From NCBI GenBank assembly GCA_940671915.1, contig CALNVZ010002100.1, positions 1,840,981-1,904,980 on the forward strand: a DNA stretch of 64,000 bases, written 5' to 3'. The notes beneath the pieces are model-generated. The model had not been told where the DNA came from and did no database searches. It saw nothing but the letters and a program-made list of their open reading frames with translations. Positions 34,501-41,600 of this stretch are shown piece by piece (positions within the stretch are counted from its first letter, which is position 1; each line of letters starts with the position of its first letter). The DNA comes from Paracentrotus lividus. Lineage: Eukaryota; Echinodermata; Echinoidea; Camarodonta; Echinidae. The position numbers and the translations under genes were made by a program.

Positions 34501-37500
34501 GACTATGAATGTATTATTCGAAAGGTTTTTGAATGTGAATGCCATAATAAGAGCAGCATCTCATATGATTTCATGTTGATCATAAAAATTGAATCAATAT
34601 TTACATATATTTTTGTACATATGTTTTTATTATTTTGTGAAATTTGGCTTAGAGGAGCAGATTAACATTGAATGATGGATGATGATATTTATTGATTTGT
34701 TTCTACATGTTTGCTTGTATTTCATATAACATATTGGTGACTAAATTCTCTCATTCTCAGAAAATTAATAAAGGAGGCACACAGTTCCTGTCATTAATGG
34801 GTTAACTGTTTGTTTTTACATCATATAACACTATACTTTACTTGATTTCTATTTCAGTCAATCCAAGACCAAATATATTTTGTTATTGGATGCTGATTTC
34901 TTGCCGTCTCCTACGCTGCATAAGCACTTCCTGGATGTGATGTCAGTGTGGGGTGTCTCTAAGCAAAGCGATAAGAAGACGGCTTTTGTTGTTCCTGCAT
35001 TTGATTACATTGAAGAAAAACAGGTGAGGATAATTCAAGGTATAATAATAATAATTAATTACTACTAGTATAATAATTGCTATTGGACTGGGGAAATTAT
35101 AATTCCCTAGGTGCACACTGAGCATAAAAAGTTTATGCGTGTGCAAAAGTCCCAGAGGGTTTGATGGGAAAAATTGATAATAAGTAAAAACCTTGATATG
35201 CGAGATTGAACTTCCCCATGGCACATGATGTAATTTTGACCAATCAGTGTAGAAGCTTAATTTGAGGTATATAAAAATATCATTTTGAGTACAGAGGGGT
35301 AGGGACATGACACATCCAATTTTCTGGAAACAATATGGTGGTTTTTCGACAAAATGCAGTTGTGCAGAGAACCTCAATAGAATGTTGCACACTTTTAGAT
35401 TCAATGTGGTGTTCAAATCACTAATTGTTGCTACTTATAAAGATTTTCTAGTGTCAGTGTCTAAAATTTTGTTAAAAATCATTTAAAGTCAACTTGGAAT
35501 ATAAAACTGAAGCTCATTTCTGTGGTGAGCGTTGATGTTCAACACAGAGTTAGTGCTATTTTCATCTCCATTATGAATTGACCATAAACCTGTTCAAATT
35601 AGTTTAGTGACAAATGTTCTTTCACTTATAATTACCAATTTTCTCTTTAATTAAGCTGGTGCTTTAGGAATTTAAATTTGAATTTTGACTCAGAATAATC
35701 TCCTTTTTTTATGCTACAAGTTAATATGACATACAAGGGGTTATATGAATGCCATGCATGGCATAGATGGGAATTGTATTGTGGCATGTTAATCCATATT
35801 CTTGTTATGTTCCCTCTTTTCTCTTTCAGGACCAAAGTGGTTTACCTAATACCAAAGATGAGCTTATTAATCTAATGAAACAAGAGCCACCAGCAGTCTC
35901 TATATTCCGTATCCTTTACGATGAATCAAATCTTTTAACGGCAAATATGAACATTTGAAGACCTGCAAGCATGTACAGGGCAAATCCATGCTTTTGTTGT
36001 TTTTGTCTCTTTGTTTTTTCTGTGTCTCGTAAAACACAGTACTATTTTTCATTTCAATTGTAAAGGATGTGTAATCAAGTCAAGTTAAGTCTTGGTTATT
36101 GTGCTCCTTCTGGTACTACTTGAGGATCACCATCAATCAAGAAAATATTCTTTTGTCTTCATGTCAAAAAGATGTAAAATGTTGTCAAAATGTCCCGTGC
36201 GACACAGCATGGAATCACACAATAGAGTATTTGTCTACTGGAAGAGACAGGAGATTAAAGGGATGCAATAACATTGAATGATATTCAAATTGCAGTTTAT
36301 TGGATTTAACTCATTTGCCATCATGATTATGAACACATAGGTCAGTCTGGTATTACTTAAAAATTGCAGTCTACTTGCTTGCTTTACTTTCGAGATATAC
36401 TCAAATTTTCTAATCCGTTCCTTGACGCTTTAGAAAACTGCGTGCGTTTCAACGCTCGTGGTTTTCACCGCATTTCCTGTCGTAAAGTCCCCGTGCCTTC
36501 GGGTGGCTAAACTTGCAATGGAGCGGTAAAAATTAATCATGCGTGGCCGTATCATTAGCCGTGTTTGAAATTTCACTGTTTTAAGATAGTAAATGACGTG
36601 CATTTGATCTGAAACTTGCAGTAGTTTGTTTTCAGGTCAGAGCTTTAAATCCCTTTAAAGACTAATTATCAGACATGATGGAATAATGTAACACCATTTT
36701 CTAGTCCTATTCATACTGTGGTATGATAAAATATATTGCACACACTGGATAACTTCATGCAAGGCCTCGGTGACATGACATCTGCTCTTGCGACAATTGC
36801 TCTTTACTTTATTTCATCTAAGATATAGGGTTAGGGTTAAGGTTGGAAAGGAGTTTTATGTTAGATGAAGGGTTAGGTTTAGGGTAGGGTATAGTCTTAC
36901 ATATAGTCTTACATAAAAGGTGGAAATTAATTTTTGGATTAGTATATGGAATTTACAGAGGAGCAAATGTTGCCGAAGCAATTGACATGGAATCCAGGCC
37001 ACTGCCCTCTCCACTTTGGCTTTTCTAGGGAGTTTGGTGCAGTAGAGGAGAAAAAGAAAATCTGTTTTTGGAATGTTATCATGAGTTGTTAATGGGAGCT
37101 GTATTGTAACATATTGATTCCTTAACCCTTTCTTATCAGGTTTCTATGAATCGCCTCTTTCACATCGACCAACCAACTATGTACAATGGTACATGGCAAG
37201 TGAGCCTTACAAGATATCTTACTATGAAGATAAATATGAACCATATCTCATCTTACAGTAAGTATTAAATTCCAAGGCTAAAAAAAATATAAATCTAGAA
37301 TTTCTTGACTTTTGCTTTTAAATCTTTTCTTTTAAGTTGTGTTGCATCGATTTAACATGTATTCATGACCAATGTTGAACGAAGTTTCAGTGTCCAATTA
37401 TTTTGTTGTAGAGAACAAGGAATTTTTAAAGGAATACCAATAGATGTTTATTAGGTTGACATTTCACCATGTGGAAGAATGTATCTAGACTAGAGGATCC

Positions 37501-39824
37501 AGATTAGAGGAAGAAAGAAGAGTTTAGGAAAGCAGAAATGAGAAAGGCAGATTAGACATTAGAAAATAGAGGTTTTCCTTTCTTGAAAAGGTACTGAAAA
37601 AAGTTCTGAAAAGGACTGTAAACCAGATGAGAAGGCAAGAGCCAAAGAAGGTTTGAGTAGTAGAGAGGGCTTGACGTTCTTGGCAGCTTAAATGTCCATC
37701 TTCCGTGCAGTCCTCTTACTTTGCCCTTGTCATTGATGTAATGCTATTCAGCTTCTTTGATGTCAATGTAAGTGATTATTTACTGTTTACTTAAGGAAAT
37801 CTGGAATGCCCATGTACTATGAGAGGTTTACTGGATATGGTATGAATAAAATCACTCACATCTTATTTACTGTTTACTTAAGGAAATCTGGAATGCCGAT
37901 GTATGATGAGAGGTTTACTGGATATGGCATGAATAAAATCACTCACATCTTATTTACTGTTTACTTGCAGGAAATCTGGTATGCCGATGTATGATGAGAG
38001 GATTACTGGATATGGCATGAATAAAACCACTCGCATCTTATTTACTGTTTACTTACAGGAAATCTGGAATGCCCATGTACTATGAGAGGTTTACTGGATA
38101 TGGTATGAATAAAATCACTCACAACTTATTTACTGTTTACTTACAGGAAATCTGGAATGCCGATGTACGATGAGAGGTTTACTGGATATGGTATGAATAA
38201 AATCACTCACATCTTATTTACTGTTTACTTACAGGAAATCTGGAATGCCTATGTATGATGAGAGGTTTACTGGATATGGTATGAATAAAATCACTCACAT
38301 CTTATTTACTGTTTACTTACAGGAAATCTGGTATGCCGATGTATGATGAGAGGTTTACTGGATATGGTATGAATAAAATCACTCACATCTTATTTACTGT
38401 TTACTTACAGGAAATCTGGTATGCCGATGTATGATGAGAGGTTTACTGGATTTGGTATGAATAAAATCACTCACATCTTATTTACTGTTTACTTACAGGA
38501 AATCTGGTATGCCGATGTATGATGAGAGGTTTACTGGATATGATATGAATAAAATCACTCACATCTTATTTACTGTTTACTTACAGGAAATCTGGAATGC
38601 CGATGTATGATGAGAGGTTTACTGGATATGGTATGAATAAAATCACGCACATCTTGGAGCTACATGCAGCTGGGTAAGTCTTGCTTTCTTAGGTTCATTA
38701 TTTCCAAATTATCTTATACTTTGTATGTAGTTTTGATAATTATGCCTCTGCGACGGAGTCTCGCTGGAGGCATTGTGTTTTTGGGTTGTCCATCCGTGCG
38801 GTGGTCCGTCCGTCCATCCCACTTTCGTTCTCACGATAACTTAAAAACCGTTTGACGGATCATTTTCATTCTTGGTATATGTGTGCATACTGGGGTGACA
38901 ATGATCTGATTAGATTTTGGGGTCACAAGGTCATTGGAATTAATATGTATTGCTTAAGATTATTGTTTTGGTTGTGCAGAAGATAGTATCAAATTTTCTA
39001 GTATACTTATCTATATAAATGAAGATTTTATATTCCTATGTACTTGACATTTCGTTTTATATTCTGTTATAAAGCTTTTTATACCCTCTGATGGGCAAAC
39101 TTTAAATTTTCTCATTATATCTATGTCAGCGTCTCCTCAACTTTTCATTTCCACTCTGTAATAAACTTATTTACATAGAAAACCACTAAACATTAATCTT
39201 AACAATTTTTTTTTTTCATCAGTCTTTTCATAGATAGCATTTCAATTAGAAATATATACAATTGTTTGTTATTCCCACTAGCCTCTTGATTTGTTTACAT
39301 CTGGTAGGGATCTGTAATAGTAATCTGTTTTAGAAATAAGATTAATTATCATCATTATTATAAGGATCGTGAGGAGACACTAACACATATAATGAGGAAG
39401 TTGTTCTTAGGGTATGAAAAGATTTCCAATAACCAGAGAAAATGATTAAAAAAATACAAAAGTTCTTTAAATTGATGTCATTGTTTTTGTTTCAGCTGTG
39501 ATTTTGTAGTTCTCCCAGATGCACAAATCGATAAGTGGTATGCATTATAGAAATAGGGTTCATTGTTATTATTATTACTAACCGCAGAAAATGGTTAAAA
39601 GAACAAGAGTACTTCATGGATGTTATTATTTTTGTTTCAGCTATGATTTTGTAGTTCTCCCAGATGCTTGGGTGATTCATATGCCTCATCTGATGTCCAT
39701 TCAGAACTCTCGTTTCCTCAGCGATCCAATTAGCAGATTGACCAATCGCGTTACTCGTCTTGAATTTGTATCCGATGTCATGAGGAAATACCAGATTGGG
39801 TCTTGCAAGGGCTTCCCTACATAG
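21801..39824 (+). CDS. GT49-family (LARGE/B4GAT1-like) type II glycosyltransferase, 16 exons, complete
   Basis: Sixteen exons join with consistent phases into 1,791 nt (596 residues plus stop). Residues 1-23 are a basic cytoplasmic tail, 24-47 a single membrane anchor (LIWCLFISLSISLVLMYM), then an acidic stem (about 60-90): type II Golgi topology. Residues ~100-250 form a beta-rich region (GHIKFSDIQLHAYS) resembling a jelly-roll sugar-binding fold (inference). Residues ~295-596 match the GT49 domain of LARGE and B4GAT1: DVTLITHASLDR, the metal-binding D-A-D at 397-399 (LLLDADFLPS), VVPAFDY, RPTNYVQWYMASEPYKISY, DERFTGYGMNKITHILEL and VIHMPH. The GT8 (xylosyltransferase) half of LARGE is absent. 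Family members transfer glucuronic acid in matriglycan or its primer on alpha-dystroglycan; the substrate here is unknown. Exons: 21801-21961, 25944-26166, 27125-27181, 27464-27544, 28663-28730, 30232-30283, 30541-30646, 31205-31338, 32881-33032, 33713-33788, 34339-34385, 34858-35023, 35830-35908, 37140-37257, 38587-38673, 39641-39824. Exons 9, 15 and 16 have duplicated boundaries. Confidence 0.9.
22512..22556 (+). repeat. Poly(T) run, 45 bases
   Basis: An uninterrupted T homopolymer followed by GCGTGTGTGTG. It may be the reverse-oriented tail of a retroposed sequence, or simple slippage. No retroelement body was recognised to its left. Confidence 0.9.
22678..23811 (+). mobile_element. AACGTT-rich TIR element, copy 1 (1,134 bp)
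   Basis: It starts CCCAGCTAACA and ends TGTTTGCTGGG (terminal inverted repeat CCCAGCNAACA), with flanking TA on both sides (possible 2-bp target duplication). The outer ~400 bp at the left and ~290 bp at the right consist of dozens of ACGTT/AACGTT-containing units (GGACGTT, AACGTTTTCTAAACGTT), while the central ~430 bp is ordinary AT-rich DNA. No open frame for a transposase, so non-autonomous. Closely related to copy 2, 130 bp away. Confidence 0.85.
23942..25033 (+). mobile_element. AACGTT-rich TIR element, copy 2 (1,092 bp)
   Basis: Same ends (CCCAGCTAACA ... TGTTTGCTGGG), order and orientation as copy 1, with scattered substitutions. It lacks about 42 bp of the internal 'ctgcggacgtccagaaaacc' repeats. 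It is inserted in a CAT/ATC microsatellite (catcatcat left, atatcctcat right). Frames of ~115-122 codons inside, on both strands, are by-products of the repetitive sequence and do not resemble transposases. Confidence 0.85.
25944..26166 (+). CDS. GT49 gene exon 2: stem
   Basis: Acceptor ttttatttag|A completes arginine codon 54. Encodes the acidic stem (DDSVEEDDFGDLGDLQD) and a conserved-looking block GWWMSHARWDYEVDC...GLCTK with two cysteines. Donor AAAG|GTTAGT, phase 0. Confidence 0.88.
26240..26560. other. CpG-rich intronic pocket with NRF1-type site
   Basis: Within intron 2, composition changes abruptly to CpG-rich DNA (GCGGCGCG, CAACGCGCGTGCGCGC). TGCGCATGCGC at 26,400-26,410 is a perfect NRF1-type palindrome. 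It could be an internal promoter or enhancer, or a repeat insertion; no ends were identified. Confidence 0.4.
26855..27025. repeat. Long near-perfect intronic hairpin
   Basis: Left arm: 'tatattgactgctttt', 'gggacatggtcgtttctaga' and 'gggaatctccgcatctgc', then 'cataaccc'. The right arm repeats these in reverse complement from 'gggttatagcagatgcggag' to 'aaagcagtcaatata'. The arms are about 80 bases with a ~15-base loop (gcgacctgcggtctt). It lies in intron 2, 100 bp upstream of exon 3. Transcribed, it would form a long stable stem. It may be a foldback MITE. Confidence 0.85.
27125..27181 (+). CDS. GT49 gene exon 3
   Basis: Acceptor tcctctgtag|G and donor CCT|GTAAGT, 57 nt, phase 0 to 0. Encodes VLKVACSPDSVRSIYQFLP. 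Only a short exon, supported by splice sites and phase. Confidence 0.85.
27464..27544 (+). CDS. GT49 gene exon 4
   Basis: Acceptor catgacag|G and donor TCT|GTAAGT, 81 nt, phase 0 to 0. Encodes VNPHVRLKRLHFSAHS and ASTNLKRFPES, consistent with a lumenal beta-rich stem domain. Confidence 0.85.
27703..28021. mobile_element. TIR MITE in intron 4
   Basis: Imperfect inverted ends: 'tggatccagtaccggctacaa' and 'aaggattttattggccc' at the left are mirrored by 'gggccaataaaatcctt' and 'gcggtgctggatccgctac' at the right. No coding capacity. The 60-75 codon minus-strand frames here are incidental. Confidence 0.7.
28062..28303. mobile_element. TIR MITE in intron 4 (about 240 bp)
   Basis: Left end 'catactgtcccgaagttgagcaaa', then 'gatggacacac'; the right end is its reverse complement with few changes, 'gtgtgtccatcc' to 'aactttgggacagtgtgac'. 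TIRs are about 35 bp. Non-coding. Confidence 0.75.
28663..28730 (+). CDS. GT49 gene exon 5
   Basis: Polypyrimidine tract and acceptor tttttttgacag|G; donor CTAAG|GTGAGT; 68 nt, phase 0 to 2. Encodes GGAATYSAIALLKYTDDTTE, then RL. Confidence 0.85.
29199..29418. mobile_element. 'gtgtttcacaaagagttaag' TIR MITE in intron 5
   Basis: 'ggggtgtttcacaaagagtt' continuing 'aagtagacttaaa' at the left is mirrored by 'tttaagtctactt' and 'aactctttgtgaaacacccc' at the right, arms about 45 bp. Interior is CpG-containing unique sequence. No reading frame. A related 'ggtgtttcac' element sits at 54,349-54,730. Confidence 0.85.
29516..30020. mobile_element. Long-TIR MITE with CRE palindromes in intron 5 (505 bp)
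   Basis: Arms of about 170 bp: 'cttaaaggggaagctcatcc' ... 'gtgacgtcac' at the left and 'cgtgacgtcac' ... 'gggtgaacttcccctttaag' at the right, with few mismatches. Each arm carries TGACGTCA, the full CREB/ATF palindrome, next to a GAGCAG/CTGCTC motif. Non-coding. Confidence 0.85.
30232..30283 (+). CDS. GT49 gene exon 6
   Basis: Acceptor ttttttttcag|A completes the arginine split with exon 5; donor AATAAG|GTAGAG; 52 nt, phase 2 to 0. Encodes LEFAGGTHSFLPAKINK. Confidence 0.85.
30541..30646 (+). CDS. GT49 gene exon 7: FSDIQL beta-domain
   Basis: Acceptor gatttcttaaaag|ACG is pyrimidine-poor but is the only site that keeps phase 0 and leaves the frame open; donor TAGTG|GTAAGT; phase 0 to 1. Encodes VKQVESITVMLCYGYEGHIK, then FSDIQLHAYS, typical of a beta-sandwich edge in carbohydrate-binding domains (inference). 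A longer open frame in another phase overlaps it and is not used. Confidence 0.8.
31205..31338 (+). CDS. GT49 gene exon 8
   Basis: Acceptor ggtccctcag|A and donor CAGATC|GTAAGT; 134 nt, phase 1 to 0. Encodes a proline-rich linker (DIPSSHAPLTRDEVVVPC, ERKPALIPKKP) leading to ENMQI-like sequence just before the catalytic domain. Confidence 0.87.
31466..31609. repeat. Small inverted repeat holding G-run and C30 homopolymer
   Basis: 'cactagcgtaaatccg' and 'ctattcatca' at the left are mirrored by 'gatgaatag' and 'cggatttacactccagtg' at the right. Between them are a G-rich run (31,501-31,515) and an uninterrupted run of 30 C (31,543-31,572). The G and C runs can pair, or form G4/i-motif. Probably a short MITE with expanded homopolymers, in intron 8. 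Confidence 0.75.
32183..32621 (+). mobile_element. 'ttaaagggat(a/g)cagtaac' MITE, copy 1 (intron 8)
   Basis: Ends 'tttaaagggatacagtaac' and 'gttactgcatccctttaa' are inverted repeats. The interior includes 'ataccagactgaccta', 'gaaagtaaagcaagcaa', and a GC-richer middle. The same element lies inverted at 36,255-36,659, so two opposite copies flank exons 9-13. Confidence 0.8.
32881..33032 (+). CDS. GT49 gene exon 9: start of GT49 domain
   Basis: Acceptor tttctcctgcag|G, donor AGAA|GTAAGT, 152 nt, phase 0 to 2. Encodes AFDDVTLITHASLDRIDGVL, RMLNSWDAPCSISLYLPV and ERDEDIEWKK, matching the beginning of the GT49 fold in LARGE/B4GAT1 (VTLVTQLSLDR...LEAICKHW.GPIS.ALY type). Its last 69 nt, with the donor, are tandemly repeated downstream. 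Reading past the donor meets TAA immediately. Confidence 0.9.
32963..33294 (+). repeat. 83-bp tandem repeat of exon 9 3' end plus donor, 4 units
   Basis: Units start at 32,964, 33,047, 33,130 and 33,213 (exact 83-bp period). Each holds the last 69 nt of exon 9 ('tccttgttccatctctctct' to 'gaatggaagaa'), the donor and 14 intronic bases. Unit 1 is the real exon end. Units 2 and 3 keep AAGAA|GTAAGTAG; unit 4 has decayed to AAAAA|GTAAAT. Units differ by only a few substitutions, so the expansion is fairly recent. Use of any downstream donor adds TAA at 33,034-33,036. Confidence 0.95.
33713..33788 (+). CDS. GT49 gene exon 10
   Basis: Acceptor cttattttacag|G, donor ATACA|GTAAGT; phase 2 to 0. Encodes KIYVFKKMRILQTRADIDLT, then LVYSNT. 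Confidence 0.88.
34339..34385 (+). CDS. GT49 gene exon 11: YPINYMRNVAIR
   Basis: Acceptor tccttttag|G, donor ATAAG|GTAGGT; 47 nt, phase 0 to 2. Encodes VEDVYPINYMRNVAI and part of R. The 'YP(I/V)N.(L/M)RN(V/I)A' motif precedes the DxD strand in GT49 enzymes (established family pattern). Confidence 0.9.
34858..35023 (+). CDS. GT49 gene exon 12: DxD catalytic motif
   Basis: Acceptor ctatttcag|T, donor AAACAG|GTGAGG; 166 nt, phase 2 to 0. Encodes KTKYILLLDADFLPSPTL with Asp397 and Asp399 as the presumed Mn2+/UDP-sugar ligand, then FVVPAFDYIE. In LARGE the equivalent is D-I-D-F-L-P. The key residues are intact. Confidence 0.93.
35830..35908 (+). CDS. GT49 gene exon 13
   Basis: Acceptor tctctttcag|G, donor ATTCC|GTATCC (weak beyond GTA); 79 nt, phase 0 to 1. 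Encodes DQSGLPNTKDELINLMKQEP, then PAVSIF, like the 'P.K..L......G....F' helix after the conserved VPAFE strand. Arginine 468 is split to exon 14. Confidence 0.87.
36255..36659 (-). mobile_element. 'ttaaagggat(a/g)cagtaac' MITE, copy 2, inverted (intron 13)
   Basis: It begins 'ttaaagggatgcaataac', then 'attgaatgatattcaaatt', the reverse complement of the right end of copy 1, and contains 'ataggtcagtctggtatt' opposite to copy 1. It ends 'aaatccctttaaag'. The copies are moderately diverged. The GC-rich centre has the TIR-element look of a non-autonomous DNA transposon. Confidence 0.8.
36768..36989. mobile_element. Small element with gacatttgctc ends and TTAGGG-like core
   Basis: 'tgacatgacatctgctcttgc' and 'gacaattgctc' near the left are mirrored imperfectly by 'gagcaaatgttgccgaagca' and 'attgacatgg' at the right. 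The middle contains 'tagggttagggttaaggtt' and 'gggttaggtttagggtaggg', telomere-like degenerate repeats. Intron 13. Confidence 0.6.
37140..37257 (+). CDS. GT49 gene exon 14
   Basis: Acceptor ttcttatcag|G, donor TTACA|GTAAGT; 118 nt, phase 1 to 2. Encodes FYESPLSHRPTNYVQWYMAS, then EPYKISYYEDKYEPYLIL. This corresponds to the highly conserved 'H.PTNY..W.....PY.V.....YEPY' block of GT49. Confidence 0.92.
37775..38656 (+). repeat. 88-bp tandem repeat of exon 15 5' end plus acceptor, 10 units
   Basis: Exon-like starts (GAAATCTGG) occur at 37,796, 37,883, 37,971, 38,059, 38,147, 38,235, 38,323, 38,411, 38,499 and 38,587. The first step is 87 bp and the rest exactly 88. Each unit has 'ttatttactgtttacttacag' and the first ~65 nt of exon 15 (to 'aatcactcacatc'), but only the last continues into the rest of the exon and its donor. 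Units 3-9 keep a CAG acceptor; units 1 and 2 have AAG. Shared variants (tactatgag in 1 and 4; ctggtatgcc in 3 and 7-9) point to unequal exchange or conversion. Confidence 0.97.
38587..38673 (+). CDS. GT49 gene exon 15 (functional last unit of array)
   Basis: Acceptor tttacttacag|G, donor GCTGG|GTAAGT; 87 nt, phase 2 to 2. Encodes KSGMPMYDERFTGYGMNKIT, then HILELHAA, equal to the 'P.YD.RF.G(F/Y)G.NK..HI.EL' motif of GT49 enzymes. It is the only one of ten copies with a donor and an unbroken join to exon 16. Confidence 0.92.
38735..38945 (-). repeat. Inverted truncated copy of the hairpin/GGAC/DR1 element
   Basis: 'attatgcctctgcgacgga' with hairpin 'ctggaggcattg', then 'cgtccgtccatccc', 'cgttctcacgataac', 'accgtttgacggatcattttc' and 'acaatgatctgattagattttgggg' are the reverse complement of one unit plus the end of the 520-1576 element. 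Only about one satellite unit is present. Intron 15. Confidence 0.8.
39429..39522 (+). repeat. Decoy copy of exon 16 acceptor
   Basis: 'tttttgtttcag' followed by 'ctgtgattttgtagttctcc' and 'cagatgc' (39,496-39,522) duplicates the acceptor and first 27 nt of exon 16, 145 bp upstream of the real one, with one change. The preceding ~65 bp also align loosely (gagaaaatgattaaaa / gcagaaaatggttaaaa). Splicing here would give GCDFVVLPDAQ and then stop after a few more residues. Confidence 0.9.
39641..39824 (+). CDS. GT49 gene exon 16: C-terminus and stop
   Basis: Acceptor tttttgtttcag|C completes the glycine split with exon 15. Encodes YDFVVLPDAWVIHMPHLMSI, then SRFLSDP...EFVSDVMRKYQIGSC and TAG at 39,822-39,824. 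'Y.F.VLP.A(F/W).IHMPH' is the C-terminal GT49 motif. The tail ends close to the usual family length. Confidence 0.93.
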
Positions 39825-40352
39825 CAAGCAGTTGATGGGACTGTGGTAGGATTGGAGCACAGCACAATATGCAGTAGGTGGGACTATATTGGTAGGATTG
39901 GAACACAGTACAATATATGCAGTAGGTGGGACTGTTAGAAAGGCTGAAAAAAAAAGTATTATGTTTTCTCATTCAAGTGTGTGATCTCATTAACAAGCTG
40001 ATATAACCAGGACTTGAGTCAGATTTAATGTAAAACCTGAATGGTAATATTGACTTTTGCTTATGCTAAGCTCTATTCTCATCATTATTTCAATAGATGT
40101 TTATGTGCTTATTTATTTTAACCCCACCATACTGTGCTAATATTATTGCACAGAGCCGATTTTTTTTTTTTTTTTTTTTAACTCTTGATTTTATTTGTAG
40201 GGGCCTACATACTTGCTATAACAGAGCTCTAGTATTAACATGTTTTATAAACTCTATATTCACAATATATTTTTTGGTGCATGCTTTGCTTCAAGAGGTG
40301 CTTGCTATATTATAATATTGTTCTAAGACAATTAATGCCAGTCTTTGACTAG

Positions 40353-40358
40353 AATAAA
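40353..40358 (+). terminator. Candidate poly(A) signal AATAAA (proximal)
   Basis: AATAAA in 'gactagaataaagggaac', 530 bp after the GT49 stop codon. This is the first canonical signal I noticed downstream. Use is unproven. Confidence 0.35.
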
Positions 40359-41389
40359 GGGAACTATTGGTGAAAATCATAATTTGAATGGGTGTTTATG
40401 TTCTGAAATTAACGAAGCAAACAGTAAAGCTCAATCAACGAAATTAAATTATATTACTTTATTTTATATTTTTATATCTGTTTCTAATGTTCTTGTAATT
40501 AATGGAGGTCATTTTAGTTTTTGACGAGAGATAGATATCTCAATAATTGAAAGTTGTTCCCAAGAACACATTACCTGTATCTGGAATTGTGCAATATAGT
40601 TAGTGAAAATAAGATTTTTAAAAAAGAGAAGGTTTTTTTTTTTTCATTGACAGAGGTAAATGTATGTATCTACTAAAAAGAAAAAAAAAAAAAAAAAAAA
40701 AAGAAAAGAAAGAAAGAAAGAGCATTATTTAGACCGACCATGCTAATGTTGAAACATTAACTTGCTCATAATGTAGTATTATTATAATCAAGTTAAAGCA
40801 TTATCTTTAGATTAGTGTAAAAATGGTTGTTTTCTTTTGATATTCAAGATTGTGCACTCTCAGGAGCAAAAATATTTCTTATTCAGAAATAATTCTTCAT
40901 TTTTATAACCAAAAGTAGTAGAACCTCTTTTTTTTCTTCCTCTTCTTTACTGTTTTTAATTAATGTAATCATAATTGAACATGTGGGCCTTTACAATGTA
41001 TTTACACTAAATATTTTACTATAAGAAGAGGCTATATAATTGCCTGACAACTCATGAATCACTTTCTTTGCCAAAGGTATTTCATTCTTTAGGAAATTTC
41101 TTTACAATTTTTTCTTGCCTTTTTCGTCATGTGCCATATATTCTGTATATTTTTAGACTTTCAAGTATTTAATTCACCCCTTCCTTTATATAAAAATGAT
41201 ATTAAATGAAGCCAGTTCGGACCTATATACTTCTTGGTGCTTCATTTACTTGGTTTAAAATTAAAATATTTCTACACTGCCAGTAAAATAATGGATATTT
41301 GGAAATTTAGTTGATGACAGCTTAGTGCTATGAATGCAGATGGAATAAGGAGAGGGTGTAAGCTTCATCTTGAAGCCGATATCGCCTTT

Positions 41390-41600
41390 CCTACTCTCTC
41401 TCTCCCTCTTTTCTCTCCATCTTCCTCTCTCTCCCCCTCTTCTCTCCATCTCCCTCTCTCTTTCTCTCTCTCTCTCTCTCCCATGTCTTATCCCCATATC
41501 TCTCTCTCTCTTTTCTCTCTCCCCCCTGCATTTTCTCTCTCTTTCTCTATCTTTCTCTCAATCTCCTAATCTCCTTCCCTCTCTCTTCCTCTGTCAGATG
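41390..41600 (+). repeat. (TC)n-rich microsatellite
   Basis: Plus strand is almost entirely C and T with long (TC)n blocks. Overlapping frames on both strands are low-complexity and not genes. Confidence 0.9.

Noticed and set aside
36825-36890. Interstitial telomere array
   Set aside because: Only a few degenerate TTAGGG-like units inside a small transposon-like element.
37806-37994. A 62-codon gene (MPMYYERFTGYGMNK...)
   Set aside because: It is read-through of two in-frame decoy units of the exon 15 array, not an independent gene.
37775-38656. CRISPR-like regular array
   Set aside because: The whole 88-bp unit is repeated without unique spacers, and each unit is an exon boundary of a eukaryotic gene.
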